Shown: positions 44,602 to 58,830 of the stretch, one piece after another
Position numbering within the stretch: the first letter of the stretch is position 1
How the letters are laid out: every line of letters starts with the position of its first letter
NCBI RefSeq assembly: GCF_004329715.1
Contig: NZ_JXSY01000011.1
Coordinates: 248,001-312,000, forward strand
Source of the DNA: Bowmanella sp. JS7-9
Lineage (GTDB): Bacteria; Pseudomonadota; Gammaproteobacteria; Enterobacterales; Alteromonadaceae
Direction of reading: 5' to 3'
Length of the DNA: 64,000 nucleotides
Position numbers and translations under genes: made by a program
The notes under the pieces: generated by a model
Seen by the model: only the letters and a program-made list of their open reading frames with translations
What the model was told of the DNA's origin: nothing
Database searches by the model: none

Positions 44602-46515
44602 TTAGTCGTCAGCAGGCTGGATTTCCATATTGGCAAGTTCACTGAACAGGTTTTGGTCTTTGCCCAGCAGCCGCAGGTAAATTTGTTTATAGGCCATCAC
44701 CGCTTTGACATATTCGCGGGTTTCTTTATAGGGGATGGTTTCTACCCAGATGTCCGCTGGCATGGTTTGGCCTTCAGGTAACCATTGCTTAACCCGGCGC
44801 CAGCCCGCGTTGTATGCAGCTGTGGCGAGCACCTGATTATTTTCCAGTTTATCCATCAGGTATTTCATGTACTGCGTGCCGTACTGCACGTTAGTTTGCG
44901 GATCGTACAGGCTGCTAAGGCTGATTTTTTGTTTAGCAATATAGCGGGCGGTGCCTGGCATTAACTGCATCAATCCGCGGGCGCCGACGCCTGAGTTGGC
45001 ATCTTGCATAAACGAACTCTCCCGCCTTGCGATGGCAAACGCCCACGCCGGTTCCACCTGGTTTTGCTCGGCGGAGCTGAGTAATTGCTCTTTATACGCC
45101 AAAGGAAAGCGGCGTTTTACATCATCCATATAACCTGCTTTGGAAAAGGTATGAATGGCCTGATCGTGCCAGTTCCAGCTATCGGCAATCACCGCCGCCA
45201 TAATTTTTTGCTCTTCGTTGAGACGATTGAGCATGGTTAACCATTCGCGCCGCGCCTGGGTATAGCGCCCCAGTTGCAGAAGTTCGTATGCTCGCTGGGT
45301 GGCGGGTAGATTGGCAATTTGTGCCAGTTGAGTTGCATCGTACTGCAGCGGCGCATCGGCCAGGGTCGGCGAGGTGTTGATGCGGCCACTGGCAAGGAAA
45401 CCGTAATAATGGCGCTTGGCGGCTAATTGCTGATAACCCTCGGTGGCCTGCTCCGGCGCATCGAGCAGTTCATAGCTGCGCGCTAACCAATAGTTGGCGG
45501 ATAAATCTTCCTGATGGTGGGCGCCAGCGGCTTCTAACAACGCGACAACTTTCGACCATTGCTGCTGGCGGATTAAATGGGTCAGATGCCAATGCAGGAT
45601 ATCGCTATCCGAATAATCCTGGTTGGCTCGTGCTAACCACTCACCAGCCTTGTCGTGATTGGCCAGCGTCAGAGCAATGGCAAAACGCTGAGAGATTTCC
45701 TGTTGCTGCGCGTCGGTGAACGGGAACTTGTCCTTCAGTTGTTGCCAGCTTTTGATGGCCAAATCCCGGTCACGCCAAGCCAGTCTGGTTAATCCATAGG
45801 TCAGGATTTCGGTTTCCTGCTCCGGATATTTATTTGGAAAACGACTGGTTTTGCTGACTTTGTCGGGGCTACGGCGTACGGCATACCAAAGGTCGGCCAG
45901 ATACTGTTTGTCTGCGGGCAGAGATTTTTTTAAATAAGGAATGAGTGTGTGGTTGCCGCCATCGGCAGCCAATACCAGCCGCTCGTAAACACGAGTTTCG
46001 TTAAGACGCCCTGCTTTTTTCCAGTGGGTCAGTACCGGGTCGCAACTTTTGGGCAATGAATCGCCGGTTAGCCAAAGTTCATCTACCAGCGCGAGAACAG
46101 TGTCCTGCTCACCTTGCTGCCAGCGGATATTGAGCGCATGACAATATAATTCAGTGTCGCTGCTGTGATTGAAGTAGGTTAAAAACAGGGCGTCTTGCTT
46201 TTGCCGCTTCAGATAGGTCAGCCACTTTTGACGCAGGGGCGGTGCTAGTGGTGTATCGGCATAGGTCGCTAAAAATCGGTCAATACGATCCCGGTTGGCC
46301 AGGTAAGGGGCGTCTAACAAGATGGCCTGTTCAATATATGGGGTTAGCGGGTAGTCCTTTAGTTGTAGCAGCAGGCTGTGTAGCTTGGGGCTGTTAGGAT
46401 AAGCACTGAGCTCCATTGCCTGCTCAAATGCCTGACGTTGTTCATCAATATCTGCTCGCGCGGGTAAGGCAAACAAACAGTACAGCATAATCGGCAATAA
46501 TGAACGCAGTGGCAT
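44602..46515 (-). CDS. slt: Soluble lytic murein transglycosylase
   Basis: A 637-aa periplasmic enzyme that cleaves the MurNAc-GlcNAc bond of peptidoglycan to 1,6-anhydro products. Signal peptide MPLRSLLPIMLYCLFALPARA. A long superhelical region of alpha-hairpins (about 25-440) precedes the SLT domain (about 470-620) with the catalytic Glu in ARRESSFMQDANSGVGARG, then LMQLMPGTARYIA and TAAYNAGWRRV. Length matches Slt70. Its products feed the recycling pathway that includes mpl in this window. Confidence 0.95.
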   Translation of the reverse strand: MPLRSLLPIMLYCLFALPARADIDEQRQAFEQAMELSAYPNSPKLHSLLLQLKDYPLTPYIEQAILLDAPYLANRDRIDRFLATYADTPLAPPLRQKWLTYLKRQKQDALFLTYFNHSSDTELYCHALNIRWQQGEQDTVLALVDELWLTGDSLPKSCDPVLTHWKKAGRLNETRVYERLVLAADGGNHTLIPYLKKSLPADKQYLADLWYAVRRSPDKVSKTSRFPNKYPEQETEILTYGLTRLAWRDRDLAIKSWQQLKDKFPFTDAQQQEISQRFAIALTLANHDKAGEWLARANQDYSDSDILHWHLTHLIRQQQWSKVVALLEAAGAHHQEDLSANYWLARSYELLDAPEQATEGYQQLAAKRHYYGFLASGRINTSPTLADAPLQYDATQLAQIANLPATQRAYELLQLGRYTQARREWLTMLNRLNEEQKIMAAVIADSWNWHDQAIHTFSKAGYMDDVKRRFPLAYKEQLLSSAEQNQVEPAWAFAIARRESSFMQDANSGVGARGLMQLMPGTARYIAKQKISLSSLYDPQTNVQYGTQYMKYLMDKLENNQVLATAAYNAGWRRVKQWLPEGQTMPADIWVETIPYKETREYVKAVMAYKQIYLRLLGKDQNLFSELANMEIQPADD

Positions 46516-46641
46516 ACGTCAAAAAAACTCCTGCAGGGTGAATTAACAACGATAATGGAAAGCGCAGTAGTTGCAAGTGAATGAGACCAATGACTGTCTG
46601 GCTGGTTCAATGTGTAAACAGCAAATTATCCAAGGTAAATA

Positions 46642-46672
46642 TTCAAACGGTTTTTTTAAACAATTGTTTGAA
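46642..46672. promoter_or_regulatory. PsrA-like operator upstream of fadBA
   Basis: TTTAAACAATTGTTTGAA at 46655-46672 is a near-perfect palindrome with TTYAAAC-N4-GTTTGAA form. A second TTCAAAC half site lies just upstream at 46642-46648, so TTCAAAC and GTTTGAA also form an outer pair. This matches the type of site bound by PsrA, the TetR-family fatty-acid regulator of many Gammaproteobacteria. It lies about 80 to 110 bases before fadB, suitable for repression of the promoter. Confidence 0.6.
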
Positions 46673-46753
46673 TCTTGTTGAAATTTGCCGCCGCCTAGAC
46701 AAGAATTGGCAGCCATCCCTACTTAAATAAACGATATAACGTTGGAGAAACGC

Positions 46754-48895
46754 ATGATCTATCAAGGCAAAAGCCTCAATGCTGCGTTACTGGAAAACGG
46801 CATTGCAGACGTTGTGTTTGATGCTGAAGGTTCAGTAAACAAGTTTGATCAGCAAACGGTCCGCGAGCTGGAAGAAGTTTGTCAGGCTCTGATCGACAAC
46901 GGCAACGTCAAAGGTGCCGTAGTACGCTCTGCCAAGGGTGTGTTTATTGTTGGTGCTGATATCACCGAGTTTGGCGCGCTGTTTGCGATGCCGGATGACG
47001 AAATTCTGACCTGGGTGGCGAAGACCTCTCAGGCATTCGACAAGTTCGAAGATTTACCTTTCCCGACAGTGTGTGCCATTAATGGTTTCGCGCTGGGCGG
47101 CGGTTGTGAAATGACCCTGGCCTGTGACCTGCGCGTAGCGGACACCACTGCAGTAATTGGATTGCCAGAAGTAAAATTAGGTTTGATGCCTGGCTTCGGT
47201 GGCACCGTACGTTTACCTCGCTTGATTGGTGCGGATAACGCTATGGAGTGGATGAGCACCGGCAGAAATAATAAGCCGGATGCCGCTTTGAAAGTCGGCG
47301 CTATCGACGCAGTGGTAGCGCCTGAGAAACTGCAGGCGGCGGCACTGTCGATGGTACAGGATGCCATTGACGGTAAGATCGACTGGCAAGCACGCCGCGC
47401 GCAGAAAAAATCCCCTCTGTCACTGAACAAAAATGAATCCATGATGAGCTTCGCTACGGCCAAAGCTATGGTTGCGGCACAGGCTGGTAAACATTATCCG
47501 GCACCTCATGTGATGGTAGACACGCTGGCTGCTGCCTCAGTGATGGATCGTGAAGGCGCGCTGAAACTGGAAAATGAAGGCTTCGTTAAACTGGCGAAGA
47601 CCGATGCCGCGAAAGCGCAAATCGGTATCTTTATGGCTGATCAGCTGGTGAAAGGCAAAGGCAAGAAAATGGCCAAAGCCGCCACCAAACAGGTAAATCA
47701 GGCGGCGGTTCTGGGGGCTGGCATTATGGGCGGTGGTATCGCTTACCAGTCGGCGGTGACTGGCACGCCAACTGTGATGAAAGACATCGCGCAACCAGCA
47801 CTGGACTTGGGCTTAACTGAAGCCGCTAAGATTTTGGGTAAAGGCATGCAGCGTGGCAAAGTCGACGCGGCGAAAATGGCTAAAACCCTGAACAGCATCG
47901 TACCTACCCTGGAATACAGCGCGATTAAAGATGCGGATATCGTTATCGAAGCGGTGGTTGAGAATCCAAAAGTAAAAGGTATCGTGCTAGCTGAAACCGA
48001 ACAGCATGTGGCAGATGATGCGATTATCTGTTCAAACACCTCCACAATTTCAATCAACCAACTGGCGGCAAGCCTGCAAAAACCGGAGCGTTTCTGCGGT
48101 ATGCACTTCTTTAACCCGGTACATCGTATGCCGCTGGTGGAAATTATCCGTGGTGAAAAGACCTCAGATGAAACCATTGCTGCGGTAGTGGCCTTTACCC
48201 TGAAAATGGGCAAGACCCCGATTGTGGTTAATGATTGCCCGGGATTCCTGGTAAACCGCGTGTTATTCCCTTACTTCGCCGGTTTCAGCAAGCTGGTACT
48301 GGATGGTGCTGACTTCGTTGCCGTAGACAAAGTGATGGAGAAAGACTTTGGCTGGCCAATGGGCCCGGCCTACCTGCTGGATGTGGTGGGTATGGATACC
48401 GCCGATCACGCTGCTGGCGTGATGGCTGCAGGTATTCCTGAGCGTTTGCAAAAAATCGATAATGATCCGGTTGAAGCTCTGTATAAAGCGCAGCGTCTGG
48501 GTCAGAAAAATGGCAAAGGTTTTTATAACTTCGGCGTGGATAAGCGTGGTAAACCCACCAAAACCGCGGCGCAGGAAGCCTATGACCTGATTAAGGTTGA
48601 GCATAAAGCGTTCGACAAAGAAGAAATCATCGCTCGTCTGATGATCCCAATGGCCAACGAGGCGGTGCGCTGTCTGGAAGAAGGCATTGTGGCATCCGCC
48701 GCAGAAGCGGATATGGCATTGCTGTATGGATTAGGTTTCCCTCCTTTCCGTGGCGGTATCTTCCGTTACATGGAAACCATGGGTCTGCAAAACTTTGTAG
48801 CGTTAGCAGACAAATATGCCCATCTGGGGCCTATCTACCAGATCTCTGATGGTCTGCGCGAGATGGCAGCCATCGGCAAGTCTTACTTTGGTTAA
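46754..48895 (+). CDS. fadB: Fatty acid oxidation complex subunit alpha
   Basis: A 713-aa multifunctional beta-oxidation enzyme. Residues of about 1-190 form the enoyl-CoA hydratase/isomerase domain ([42 protein letters not shown]). From about 310 the hydroxyacyl-CoA dehydrogenase domain starts with [13 protein letters not shown], then [28 protein letters not shown] and [12 protein letters not shown]. Length is close to E. coli FadB (729 aa). The ATG at 46754 follows GGAG by seven bases; a TTG four codons upstream is less likely. Works with FadA, encoded 15 bases downstream, in the cytoplasm. Probably PsrA-regulated. Confidence 0.97.
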   Translation: MIYQGKSLNAALLENGIADVVFDAEGSVNKFDQQTVRELEEVCQALIDNGNVKGAVVRSAKGVFIVGADITEFGALFAMPDDEILTWVAKTSQAFDKFEDLPFPTVCAINGFALGGGCEMTLACDLRVADTTAVIGLPEVKLGLMPGFGGTVRLPRLIGADNAMEWMSTGRNNKPDAALKVGAIDAVVAPEKLQAAALSMVQDAIDGKIDWQARRAQKKSPLSLNKNESMMSFATAKAMVAAQAGKHYPAPHVMVDTLAAASVMDREGALKLENEGFVKLAKTDAAKAQIGIFMADQLVKGKGKKMAKAATKQVNQAAVLGAGIMGGGIAYQSAVTGTPTVMKDIAQPALDLGLTEAAKILGKGMQRGKVDAAKMAKTLNSIVPTLEYSAIKDADIVIEAVVENPKVKGIVLAETEQHVADDAIICSNTSTISINQLAASLQKPERFCGMHFFNPVHRMPLVEIIRGEKTSDETIAAVVAFTLKMGKTPIVVNDCPGFLVNRVLFPYFAGFSKLVLDGADFVAVDKVMEKDFGWPMGPAYLLDVVGMDTADHAAGVMAAGIPERLQKIDNDPVEALYKAQRLGQKNGKGFYNFGVDKRGKPTKTAAQEAYDLIKVEHKAFDKEEIIARLMIPMANEAVRCLEEGIVASAAEADMALLYGLGFPPFRGGIFRYMETMGLQNFVALADKYAHLGPIYQISDGLREMAAIGKSYFG

Positions 48896-48898
48896 TAA

Positions 48899-50083
<1,185 letters not shown>

Positions 50084-50103
50084 ATCCTAATTAGAAAAGC
50101 AAG

Positions 50104-50129
50104 AAAGGAACCTCCGGGTTCCTTTTTTT
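50104..50129 (+). terminator. Rho-independent terminator of fadBA
   Basis: AGGAACC-TCCG-GGTTCCT followed by six T, about 20 bases behind fadA. Confidence 0.9.
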
Positions 50130-50262
50130 ATTGCCTGAGATATGTGCCAAAAGATGTTTTAACATTTTGAATTAATGACGATAAACTGGTTGCAACAGGT
50201 GCAATTGTCATTTTCTGTTCAAACACTGGCTGGGATTGCCCGCTGATATACAAGGACTTCAT

Positions 50263-53200
50263 GTGTTCGCTGTTCGATTCATTTGTCATCTTCTGCTTCT
50301 AAGTGTACTGCTTTGCAGCGGCATGGCGGGTGCTGATGAATATGATGTGGAATTACTGAACGAAAATGACGGCTTTTCCAGTTCCATAATCTTTTCCATC
50401 GCACAGGATCAGCAGGGCTTTTTGTGGTTCGGCACTGCCTATGATGGTGTGTTGCGTTATGACGGTAAAAATGTCGTCAATTATCGTCGCGAGCAACCGC
50501 AACCATTTTATATTCCGCATAATAACAGTGGCAATCTGGCCATCGATCACGATGGGGATATCTGGGTAGGGGGCTGGGGTAGTGGCCTGACTCACATGTC
50601 GCCAGCGCTGCATCAGGCAGAGAACTTTGTGTACGACCGAGCCGATCTTGCATCGGTTAGTGATGCCTATGTACAGAGTGTCTTTGTTGACGCAGATAAT
50701 GATATTTGGGTCGGTACACTCACCAGTGGGTTAAACCTGTTTAATCGGGCAACCAAAACTTTCACCCGTTTCCCTGGCTCTGTGATTTCATCAGAAGGCA
50801 CGTCCAGTGTGCGAATCTGGGATATGTTGCAGACCTCGCCGGATGAAATCTGGATTGGGTCGGACAACGGCTTAAACAAAGTGCGTAAGTCCACATTAAC
50901 CTTCGAATATTATCGTCCCAGCACATCAACCAAACCAGATGCAGAAAACAAAGTCAGACACTTACTCGCAACTGATGATGGCCGAATCGTTTTGGGGACC
51001 CATGATGGTGTAACGCTATTTAACCCCCAGACACGTAAATTTATGCGTCTATACGCTGAAAATGAGGAAACACTAGGGCCTGTGCAGGCTCTGCTGAAAA
51101 CCCATTTTGACCAATATTGGGTATCTTCCGGCTATGGGGTTTACTCCTTCACCCTACAAGATCCGGTGCTACGTAAAGTTCCACTGAATTTTGATGACAG
51201 CTGTGCACAAGCGCTATTTGAAGATCGGCAAAATAATATCTGGTTAAGCTGTGAAGGGCAGGGTATTTATAAAATCAGCCGTCAAACCAGTTTTAAGCTG
51301 ATAAATGATCCACGTCTGCGCCGCGACAGCCGCCTAAAAGCCACCTATTCGGTGCTGGTCAGAGATGATGAGAATGTGCTGTTTGGTACCAGTAGTGCAG
51401 GCATACTGAACTGGCATAAACCGACTAACACCATCAGTGATTTTGCCAATGTTGACGCGATGCAGGACTTGTCGGTGCACCGCATGGCAATCGCGCCAAA
51501 TGGAACACTGTGGTTCACCAACAAAACTCATCTTTATTACCTTACGGAAGATGGAAAGCCGGTCAAATACGAGCCTCCCCCAGGGAGCATGCATCCGGAG
51601 TTATTCACCTCGATTATCCATTTGCACTTTACCCCACAAGGAAAATTCTGGATTGCCACACGCCTTGGCATTTTCCTGATGTTGGCACCGGATAAGCCAC
51701 TATTGCATGTGCAGGCCGAACCGAAAAATCCGCTTAGTTTACCGGTTGATACTATTGTCGAACTCTATCAGGACAGACAGGGACGCATGTGGGTGGGGAC
51801 CGAAAGTGGCGTCTGTGTGGAAGCGAATATCTTTGGTGAGTTTCGTTGCTTTTATGTAGACGGTAAGCGTAACAGTGGCTCGTCGATGAATTATATCTAC
51901 AGTATTTTTCAGGATGACAGAGACAAAATCTGGGTTGGCACCCGTACAGGTTTGTACCAGTTAAATGAGCAGAACGGCACGTTCACTGAATATGGTCAGC
52001 AGATTCTGTCGGATAACTTTGGCGTGCACTTTATTAAGGGTGATGCTGCAGGAAATCTTTGGTTAATAAGCCATACCGGTGTGATTAAATTTTATCCGGA
52101 CAGCAGTGAAGTCGAAGTATTTGATAAATCTGACGGGTTATCTGGTTCGCGCTATTACGTCAACCTGGTGGCGCAGAGTAGCGATGGCACAATTTACTTA
52201 TCCAGCCGTGATGGTATCCATTATTTCAACCCGAGTCTGGTTCAGGAACGAGAATTAAACAGTCCAACCGTGTTGACTAACTTTGAGCTTATTGGCCAGC
52301 GCAATGTTCGGGATGAGGCCATTTTACCCAGCAATAATATTCAACTGGCGCCAGACCAAAACTACATTAAGTTTGAATTTTCCACCCTTGATTTGAACAG
52401 TGCACGGCGTATTCGCTACTACTATAAGTTGGAGGGGCTGGACGACGAGTGGCTGGATAATGGCAACTCCAATGCGGTGATGTATACCAACCTTAGTGGT
52501 GGCGATTATGTTTTCCGTGTGCGACCGGCGTTAAAGAATAACCTCTACTACGAGAACGAACTCGCTGTCAAACTCACCATCGGTACGCCATTTTGGCTGA
52601 CTGGTTGGATGTTTGGGGTTTATGCAATACTCGGCTTACTACTTGTGCAGGCTTATATCCATTTCAGACATCGCATCAATCAGGCTGAGATTGAACGTCA
52701 ACGCCTGTTTGTATCCCAGCTGGAGTCACAGGTGGCAGAAAAAACCGAGGCGATTCGCGAGGAATCTCGCAAGCTGGCGTTAGCTAACCGGGTAAAAAGC
52801 GAATTTCTTGCCAATATGAGCCATGAAATTCGCACGCCGCTGACCTCGGTTATTGGCCATGCTGAAGCGATTATCCATGGTGATGTGGAAGAGAGCAGTA
52901 TTAAGCAGGAAGTGGCGCGTATTCATAACCACAGTCGTCATTTGCTGGCACTGTTGAATGATATACTTGACGTCACCCGTATCGAGCAGAATAAGCTTGA
53001 GTTAGAGCCTCATGAGCAGGATATTCAGGCGCTACTTACTGATGTGCGCGATATGTTCACCAGTCAGGCCGAAGCCAAAGGGTTAACCTTCCGCATGATC
53101 AGTCAATTACCTGTGAAGCTGGTTGCCCATGTGGATGGTTTGCGCCTCAAACAGGTGTTAATTAACCTGTGTTCCAACGCGCTCAAGTTTACCCAGCAGG

Positions 53201-54195
53201 GGAGCGTCGATGTAATTGTCTCATTGCAGGACAACCGACTGCTGTTTAACGTTGTCGATACCGGCATCGGCATGACAGAAGAACATCAAAAACGTATTTT
53301 CGAAACCTTCTCACAGGGCGATAGCAGCATTAACCGCCGCTTTGGTGGGTCTGGGCTGGGCCTGGCGCTTTCACGCCAGTTGGTGAATTTGATGGACGGT
53401 GAACTGCGTGTCACCAGTGCACCGAATAAAGGCAGTATTTTTACCTTTAGTATTCCGCTAACACTGGTGGAGCATGCCAGTGAGCTTCCAAGTATCAGTC
53501 CCTCGCAAGCCTTACCAGAACTATCAGGCTGTGTGCTACTGGCTGAAGACCATCCGGATAACCGCCGCTTGATTGAGCGCTTGTTAAAGCGCCTGGGTCT
53601 GCGGGTTCTGGCGGCACAAAATGGTTTTGAGGCCATTGAGCTGTATGTGAACCATCAGCCTGATGTGGTGCTGCTGGATATTCAAATGCCGCAAAAGGAT
53701 GGGTTACAGACATTCCGTGAGCTTCGCGAGCTGGGGTGCATTAAACCGATTGTTGCGATAACCGCCAATGCCATGGTGAGTGATATCAAGCATTACCGGG
53801 CGATTGGCTTTAACGGCTACCTGCGCAAACCAATAGAACGGGAGCAGATGGTTGCACTGATGCTGGAGTTGTTCTCATCCGGTTTGGACCAGGCGCAGAT
53901 GGTCAGGCAGTTAAATGAAGTGGATACCAGCGATCTGCAACAAACCTTCATTGCCCGATTGGAGACAGAGAAGAATCAACTGAGCGCCTTACTCGACCAG
54001 CAAAACTGGCAGGTGATTGCGCAGTTAGCCCACCGTTTAGCCGGCTCTGCGCAGTTTTTTGGCTTCCGTCTTATCTCGGAAAAAGCCATTGAGGTTGAAA
54101 TGGCGGTAAAAGACGGTCATCTGGATACTTTGCCTGAGTTAGTCCGTCAACTGCTGGACACGTTAACCAGCGCCAAGAACTCAGTGCGCGAATAA
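50263..54195 (+). CDS. Large hybrid sensor histidine kinase with periplasmic beta-propellers
   Basis: A 1310-aa protein (1319 aa if an upstream TTG is used; GTG at 50263 has AAGGAC suitably placed). Order: signal/anchor at about 5-25; about 14 two-component-propeller repeats at about 35-650 ([23 protein letters not shown] and similar); a Y_Y_Y domain at about 680-780; TM helix at about 785-805; HisKA with the phosphorylated His in [11 protein letters not shown]; HATPase with NALKF, DTGIGM and GGSGLGLAL; a receiver with Asp in VVLLDIQMP; and a C-terminal HPt with [13 protein letters not shown]. All phosphorelay residues are present. It probably senses a polysaccharide product or other periplasmic ligand. 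No cognate regulator is adjacent. Confidence 0.93.
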   Translation: MFAVRFICHLLLLSVLLCSGMAGADEYDVELLNENDGFSSSIIFSIAQDQQGFLWFGTAYDGVLRYDGKNVVNYRREQPQPFYIPHNNSGNLAIDHDGDIWVGGWGSGLTHMSPALHQAENFVYDRADLASVSDAYVQSVFVDADNDIWVGTLTSGLNLFNRATKTFTRFPGSVISSEGTSSVRIWDMLQTSPDEIWIGSDNGLNKVRKSTLTFEYYRPSTSTKPDAENKVRHLLATDDGRIVLGTHDGVTLFNPQTRKFMRLYAENEETLGPVQALLKTHFDQYWVSSGYGVYSFTLQDPVLRKVPLNFDDSCAQALFEDRQNNIWLSCEGQGIYKISRQTSFKLINDPRLRRDSRLKATYSVLVRDDENVLFGTSSAGILNWHKPTNTISDFANVDAMQDLSVHRMAIAPNGTLWFTNKTHLYYLTEDGKPVKYEPPPGSMHPELFTSIIHLHFTPQGKFWIATRLGIFLMLAPDKPLLHVQAEPKNPLSLPVDTIVELYQDRQGRMWVGTESGVCVEANIFGEFRCFYVDGKRNSGSSMNYIYSIFQDDRDKIWVGTRTGLYQLNEQNGTFTEYGQQILSDNFGVHFIKGDAAGNLWLISHTGVIKFYPDSSEVEVFDKSDGLSGSRYYVNLVAQSSDGTIYLSSRDGIHYFNPSLVQERELNSPTVLTNFELIGQRNVRDEAILPSNNIQLAPDQNYIKFEFSTLDLNSARRIRYYYKLEGLDDEWLDNGNSNAVMYTNLSGGDYVFRVRPALKNNLYYENELAVKLTIGTPFWLTGWMFGVYAILGLLLVQAYIHFRHRINQAEIERQRLFVSQLESQVAEKTEAIREESRKLALANRVKSEFLANMSHEIRTPLTSVIGHAEAIIHGDVEESSIKQEVARIHNHSRHLLALLNDILDVTRIEQNKLELEPHEQDIQALLTDVRDMFTSQAEAKGLTFRMISQLPVKLVAHVDGLRLKQVLINLCSNALKFTQQGSVDVIVSLQDNRLLFNVVDTGIGMTEEHQKRIFETFSQGDSSINRRFGGSGLGLALSRQLVNLMDGELRVTSAPNKGSIFTFSIPLTLVEHASELPSISPSQALPELSGCVLLAEDHPDNRRLIERLLKRLGLRVLAAQNGFEAIELYVNHQPDVVLLDIQMPQKDGLQTFRELRELGCIKPIVAITANAMVSDIKHYRAIGFNGYLRKPIEREQMVALMLELFSSGLDQAQMVRQLNEVDTSDLQQTFIARLETEKNQLSALLDQQNWQVIAQLAHRLAGSAQFFGFRLISEKAIEVEMAVKDGHLDTLPELVRQLLDTLTSAKNSVRE

Positions 54196-54603
54196 TTGTG
54201 AAATATCGGCGAACGCTTTAAATTCCAATGCATTGCCAGCAGGGTCAAGAAAGAACATGGTTGCCTGCTCGCCCACCTGTCCTTTAAACCGCACATAGGG
54301 CTCAATAATAAAGTCTATGTTTGCTGCCTGCAGTTTGTCGGCCAGTGCCTGCCAGCTATCCATCGGCAGTACCACACCAAAATGGGGCACGGGTACGGCT
54401 TTGGCATCCACCGGGTTGAACGCCGGTGAATAGGGCATTTGGCTGACCTGATGGGTCACCAGTTGATGACCGTATAGGTTCCAGTCGATCCAGTGCGTAT
54501 CGCGACGGCCCTGCTCACAACCTAATAATTCACCATAAAAAACTTCGGCTTTACTCAGATCATCGACCGGGATAGCCAAATGAAAGGGGTAGGTGTGCTG
54601 CAT
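54181..54603 (-). CDS. VOC-family (glyoxalase/bleomycin resistance) protein
   Basis: A 140-aa protein of the vicinal oxygen chelate fold: [25 protein letters not shown] opens it, [18 protein letters not shown] starts the second half, and [17 protein letters not shown] closes with a metal-binding Glu. The reaction is not predictable. It overlaps the end of the kinase gene by 15 bases (convergent) and starts 10 bases after the aldehyde dehydrogenase stop, so it is in an operon with it. Confidence 0.88.
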   Translation of the reverse strand: MQHTYPFHLAIPVDDLSKAEVFYGELLGCEQGRRDTHWIDWNLYGHQLVTHQVSQMPYSPAFNPVDAKAVPVPHFGVVLPMDSWQALADKLQAANIDFIIEPYVRFKGQVGEQATMFFLDPAGNALEFKAFADISQLFAH

Positions 54604-54613
54604 ATTCGATGAC

Positions 54614-55981
54614 CTATAAAAGTTTACGCAAAATAGAGAGCTTGCTGTCGCTAAAGGGGGGATAGCGTAGTGGTATATCGAAGATGAAACGCCGTTTCAT
54701 CACTGCCTTGAGGTGACTAAAGGTATCGAAGCCAAACTGACCATGGTAGGCGCCCATACCACTGTTACCCACTCCGCCAAACGGTAACCCCGGATTGGCC
54801 ATAAACATCATTCCATCATTAACACAAACACTGCCTGCACTGGTTTGTGCAATTAGCTGTTTGCTTAATTGGGACTGGTTGCTGTAGATATACATGGCCA
54901 GTGGTTTGGGGCGCTGATTTATAAAGGCGGCCGCATCAGCAATGTGTTCAATGCTCACAATGGGCAGTATCGGGCCAAAGATTTCCTGTTGCATAACAGG
55001 GCTGTACCAGTCTGGCTCCAGTACGATGGTCGGGGAGAAATAGCGGCTTTCCGGGTCGGTCTGCCCACCATGTACTACGTTTTGCCCCTCAAGATAGCCT
55101 TGCAAACGCTCAAAATGACGCAGATTAATGATTCGCCCATAGTCCTGACTCTGTCTTGGATCGTCACCATAGAAGCGTTTTAAGCTGTCTTTAATCGCAT
55201 CCAGTAATTTAGGCACAAACACTTTTTCGACCAGCACATAATCCGGCGCCACGCACGTTTGCCCGGCGTTCATCCATTTACTCCAGACGATACGATCCGC
55301 AGTGACCCTGAGGTTTGTGTCACTATCCACCACACAGGGGCTTTTACCACCTAATTCCAGTGTTACCGGGGTAAGGTAATCGGCGGCGGCGCGCATCACG
55401 ATTTTGCCGACTGCTTCGCCACCGGTATAGAAAATATGATCAAACTGCTCAGCCAGCAGGGCTGTGGTGGGCTCGACGCCACCCTGCACTACGGCAAAGC
55501 AGTCTCTGTCCAGATAGGCGGGCAATAATTCTGCGATTAATTTATCGGTATGTGCAGCGAGTTCAGAGGGCTTCAATACGGCACAGTTTCCAGCCGCGAT
55601 GGCAGCGACCAGCGGTGCCAGGGTTAATTGTAGCGGATAATTCCACGCGCCGATAATCAGTACGACGCCTTTGGGCTCTGGCTGCATATAGCTATTGCCC
55701 GGCTGCGCGACTAGTGGGGTAGAGACCCTGCGCGGTTTAGACCATTTGTTTAAATGACTGAGGGTGTGGTCGATATCACTGAGCAGAAAACCTGTCTCGG
55801 ATAACCAGGCTTCGCTGTGGCACTTACCCAAATCTGCATGCAACGCAGCGCTAATGGCCTGCTCGTTGTCGGTAAGCAGTTTGCGAAGTTGCTGTAACTG
55901 TTGTTTACGCCAAGCCAACGGGCGCGTCACACCCTGATGAAAACGACTACGTAACTGGTTGATTAGGTTGCTGATTTCCAC
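54614..55981 (-). CDS. Aldehyde dehydrogenase, ALDH3/coniferyl-aldehyde type
   Basis: A 455-aa NAD(P)-dependent dehydrogenase of the class 3 branch. It has [20 protein letters not shown], the catalytic Glu in [12 protein letters not shown], and the catalytic Cys in [15 protein letters not shown], followed by [15 protein letters not shown]. The C-terminal tail (LRKLL) with hydrophobic character suggests membrane association as in fatty-aldehyde dehydrogenases. Likely substrates are fatty or aromatic aldehydes. Fits the lipid catabolism theme of fadBA upstream, but that link is inference. Confidence 0.92.
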   Translation of the reverse strand: MEISNLINQLRSRFHQGVTRPLAWRKQQLQQLRKLLTDNEQAISAALHADLGKCHSEAWLSETGFLLSDIDHTLSHLNKWSKPRRVSTPLVAQPGNSYMQPEPKGVVLIIGAWNYPLQLTLAPLVAAIAAGNCAVLKPSELAAHTDKLIAELLPAYLDRDCFAVVQGGVEPTTALLAEQFDHIFYTGGEAVGKIVMRAAADYLTPVTLELGGKSPCVVDSDTNLRVTADRIVWSKWMNAGQTCVAPDYVLVEKVFVPKLLDAIKDSLKRFYGDDPRQSQDYGRIINLRHFERLQGYLEGQNVVHGGQTDPESRYFSPTIVLEPDWYSPVMQQEIFGPILPIVSIEHIADAAAFINQRPKPLAMYIYSNQSQLSKQLIAQTSAGSVCVNDGMMFMANPGLPFGGVGNSGMGAYHGQFGFDTFSHLKAVMKRRFIFDIPLRYPPFSDSKLSILRKLL

Positions 55982-56050
55982 TTGATGTCAGGGCCGTGCA
56001 GAAGATAATTGCTGCGATTGTGACCAACCTGAGACAAATTCGCAAGCAAC

Positions 56051-56076
56051 AAAAAAGGCCGCCGAGGCGACCTTTT
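56051..56076 (-). terminator. Rho-independent terminator of purA
   Basis: On the minus strand AAAAGGTCGCC-TC-GGCGGCCTTTTTT, an eleven-pair stem with one G-U that continues into the T-tract. Eight bases behind purA. Confidence 0.88.
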
Positions 56077-56083
56077 CAGAATG

Positions 56084-57403
<1,320 letters not shown>

Positions 57404-57459
57404 TTAGGCGGCGATTTTACAAGAATCACCGCCAATGATCATCCGTTTGTCGGCCTTTT

Positions 57460-57645
57460 TTACTGCAGATACCATAAAATCATCAGACCGATGACGACCA
57501 TCACCCCGCCAAGCATGCGTAATTCACTGCCATTCTGACCGGCTAGTTTTTGCATATAACTGCGCCAGCGATTGGGGAATAACATCGGACCGATTCCTTC
57601 GATAATCAGTACCAGGCCGATGGCAAATATCAGGCTGTCGCTCAT
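57460..57645 (-). CDS. yjeT: DUF2065 family small membrane protein, YjeT-like
   Basis: A 61-aa protein with two transmembrane helices (about 4-20 and 41-59) and a short polar loop with FPNRWRSYMQKLA. This is the small DUF2065 protein that normally lies between hflC and purA; its function is unknown. Here its start overlaps the stop of an inserted PLP-enzyme gene (ATGA), so it is now translated behind it. Confidence 0.88.
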   Translation of the reverse strand: MSDSLIFAIGLVLIIEGIGPMLFPNRWRSYMQKLAGQNGSELRMLGGVMVVIGLMILWYLQ

Positions 57646-58808
57646 AAGTCTTTCTCCAGACAGGAAAAATCATAGTCGCTGGGATCGTGATAGAGAGCAA
57701 AACCAAAGCGCAGACGGTTACCGCGATAATCAGTCAGAATATGCTGCTCGCGCAAAAACGTGGCCAGTTTTGCCGTTTGCTCGGGGCTATCCAGTTCAAA
57801 GGTGAGGAAGTGTCCGTGGGGGTTATCGCCGTTTTTTAAAAGGCGCGCTGCATTTAATAACGGATGCGGGTGGCGTGCCAGTGCCTGCAGGAAAGCCTGT
57901 TGCAACTGTTGAATATGTTGATGAATCTGCTTGACCGACAGTTGCTGTTGTTGGAATAAATCCATGACTGCCAACATGCGGTAAAGTGGCGCGAAATCCA
58001 TCGTGGCCCCTGCCAGTGACATGCCATTGCTGGCATATTGTACCTGCTCTGCCCGGGCCGCCTGCAACGCGCCAAATTCGGCATACCAACCCGTAAATTC
58101 AGGGCGCCAGTTCCTGTAGGTTGGTACATGGGCAAAACAGCCTCCCTCACCACCCTGAGCATATTTGTAACCACCCGCAAGGAAAAATACCCGGTCGGCA
58201 ATGGCGGACAGATCGATGGGCATGGCCATAAAGCCGTGATAGCCATCAATCACAATTAACGTGTTGGTCTCGCGTAATCGACTTACCAACTCAACAACTC
58301 CGTCGAATACAACGCCAGAGTTGTAAAAGACCTGGCTGACGAACACGAGATCGTAATTGCCGGCATCGGCGGCCTGAATAAAGCGTTGACTAAAATTGGC
58401 AAACGGTTGGGTCGGTATTTTGGTCAGTTCAATTTTACCGGCTTCGACTAAGCGCTGGCTCTGACGCGTGAAACTATGAAACTCACTGTCTGAAGTTAAT
58501 ATCCGCAGCGCCTTGTCTGACTCAAGACAGGTCAGAATCCGGTAAAGCAATTCATGGGTATTAGGGGCAAACACAATTTGCTCAGGTAAACCGGTGTTTA
58601 GGTGTCTGGCAATGTGTTGCTGAAGCGCTGGCACCTTGTGCTGGAAAAAGTATTGCCATTTCTCGTCTACGTAACGGGCGGAATCGTCCCAATAGTCGAG
58701 CATGGCGTCACGGGTCACATCGGGCCAATAATAATGGCTATGGCAGGCAAAGTGTTGCTTGCCAAGGTTTGCCTGCAAAAAGCGTTGATAAAAGTGTTTA
58801 TAGTTCAT
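57642..58808 (-). CDS. Kynureninase-like PLP-dependent enzyme (aminotransferase class V fold)
   Basis: A 388-aa fold-type I PLP enzyme. Visible are VFAPNTHELLYRIL (phosphate site region), the PLP ring-binding Asp in VIDGYHGFMA, and the Schiff-base Lys in LAGGYKYAQGGEG. The layout is that of kynureninase/class V enzymes, but it is shorter than true kynureninase (about 420 aa) and no other tryptophan-breakdown gene is near. The reaction is therefore open. It sits between hflC and the DUF2065 gene, separated from hflC by a terminator and coupled to the DUF2065 gene by a four-base overlap. Confidence 0.82.
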   Translation of the reverse strand: MNYKHFYQRFLQANLGKQHFACHSHYYWPDVTRDAMLDYWDDSARYVDEKWQYFFQHKVPALQQHIARHLNTGLPEQIVFAPNTHELLYRILTCLESDKALRILTSDSEFHSFTRQSQRLVEAGKIELTKIPTQPFANFSQRFIQAADAGNYDLVFVSQVFYNSGVVFDGVVELVSRLRETNTLIVIDGYHGFMAMPIDLSAIADRVFFLAGGYKYAQGGEGGCFAHVPTYRNWRPEFTGWYAEFGALQAARAEQVQYASNGMSLAGATMDFAPLYRMLAVMDLFQQQQLSVKQIHQHIQQLQQAFLQALARHPHPLLNAARLLKNGDNPHGHFLTFELDSPEQTAKLATFLREQHILTDYRGNRLRFGFALYHDPSDYDFSCLEKDL

Positions 58809-58830
58809 GAAGTTGTAGGGAATTGTTGGG

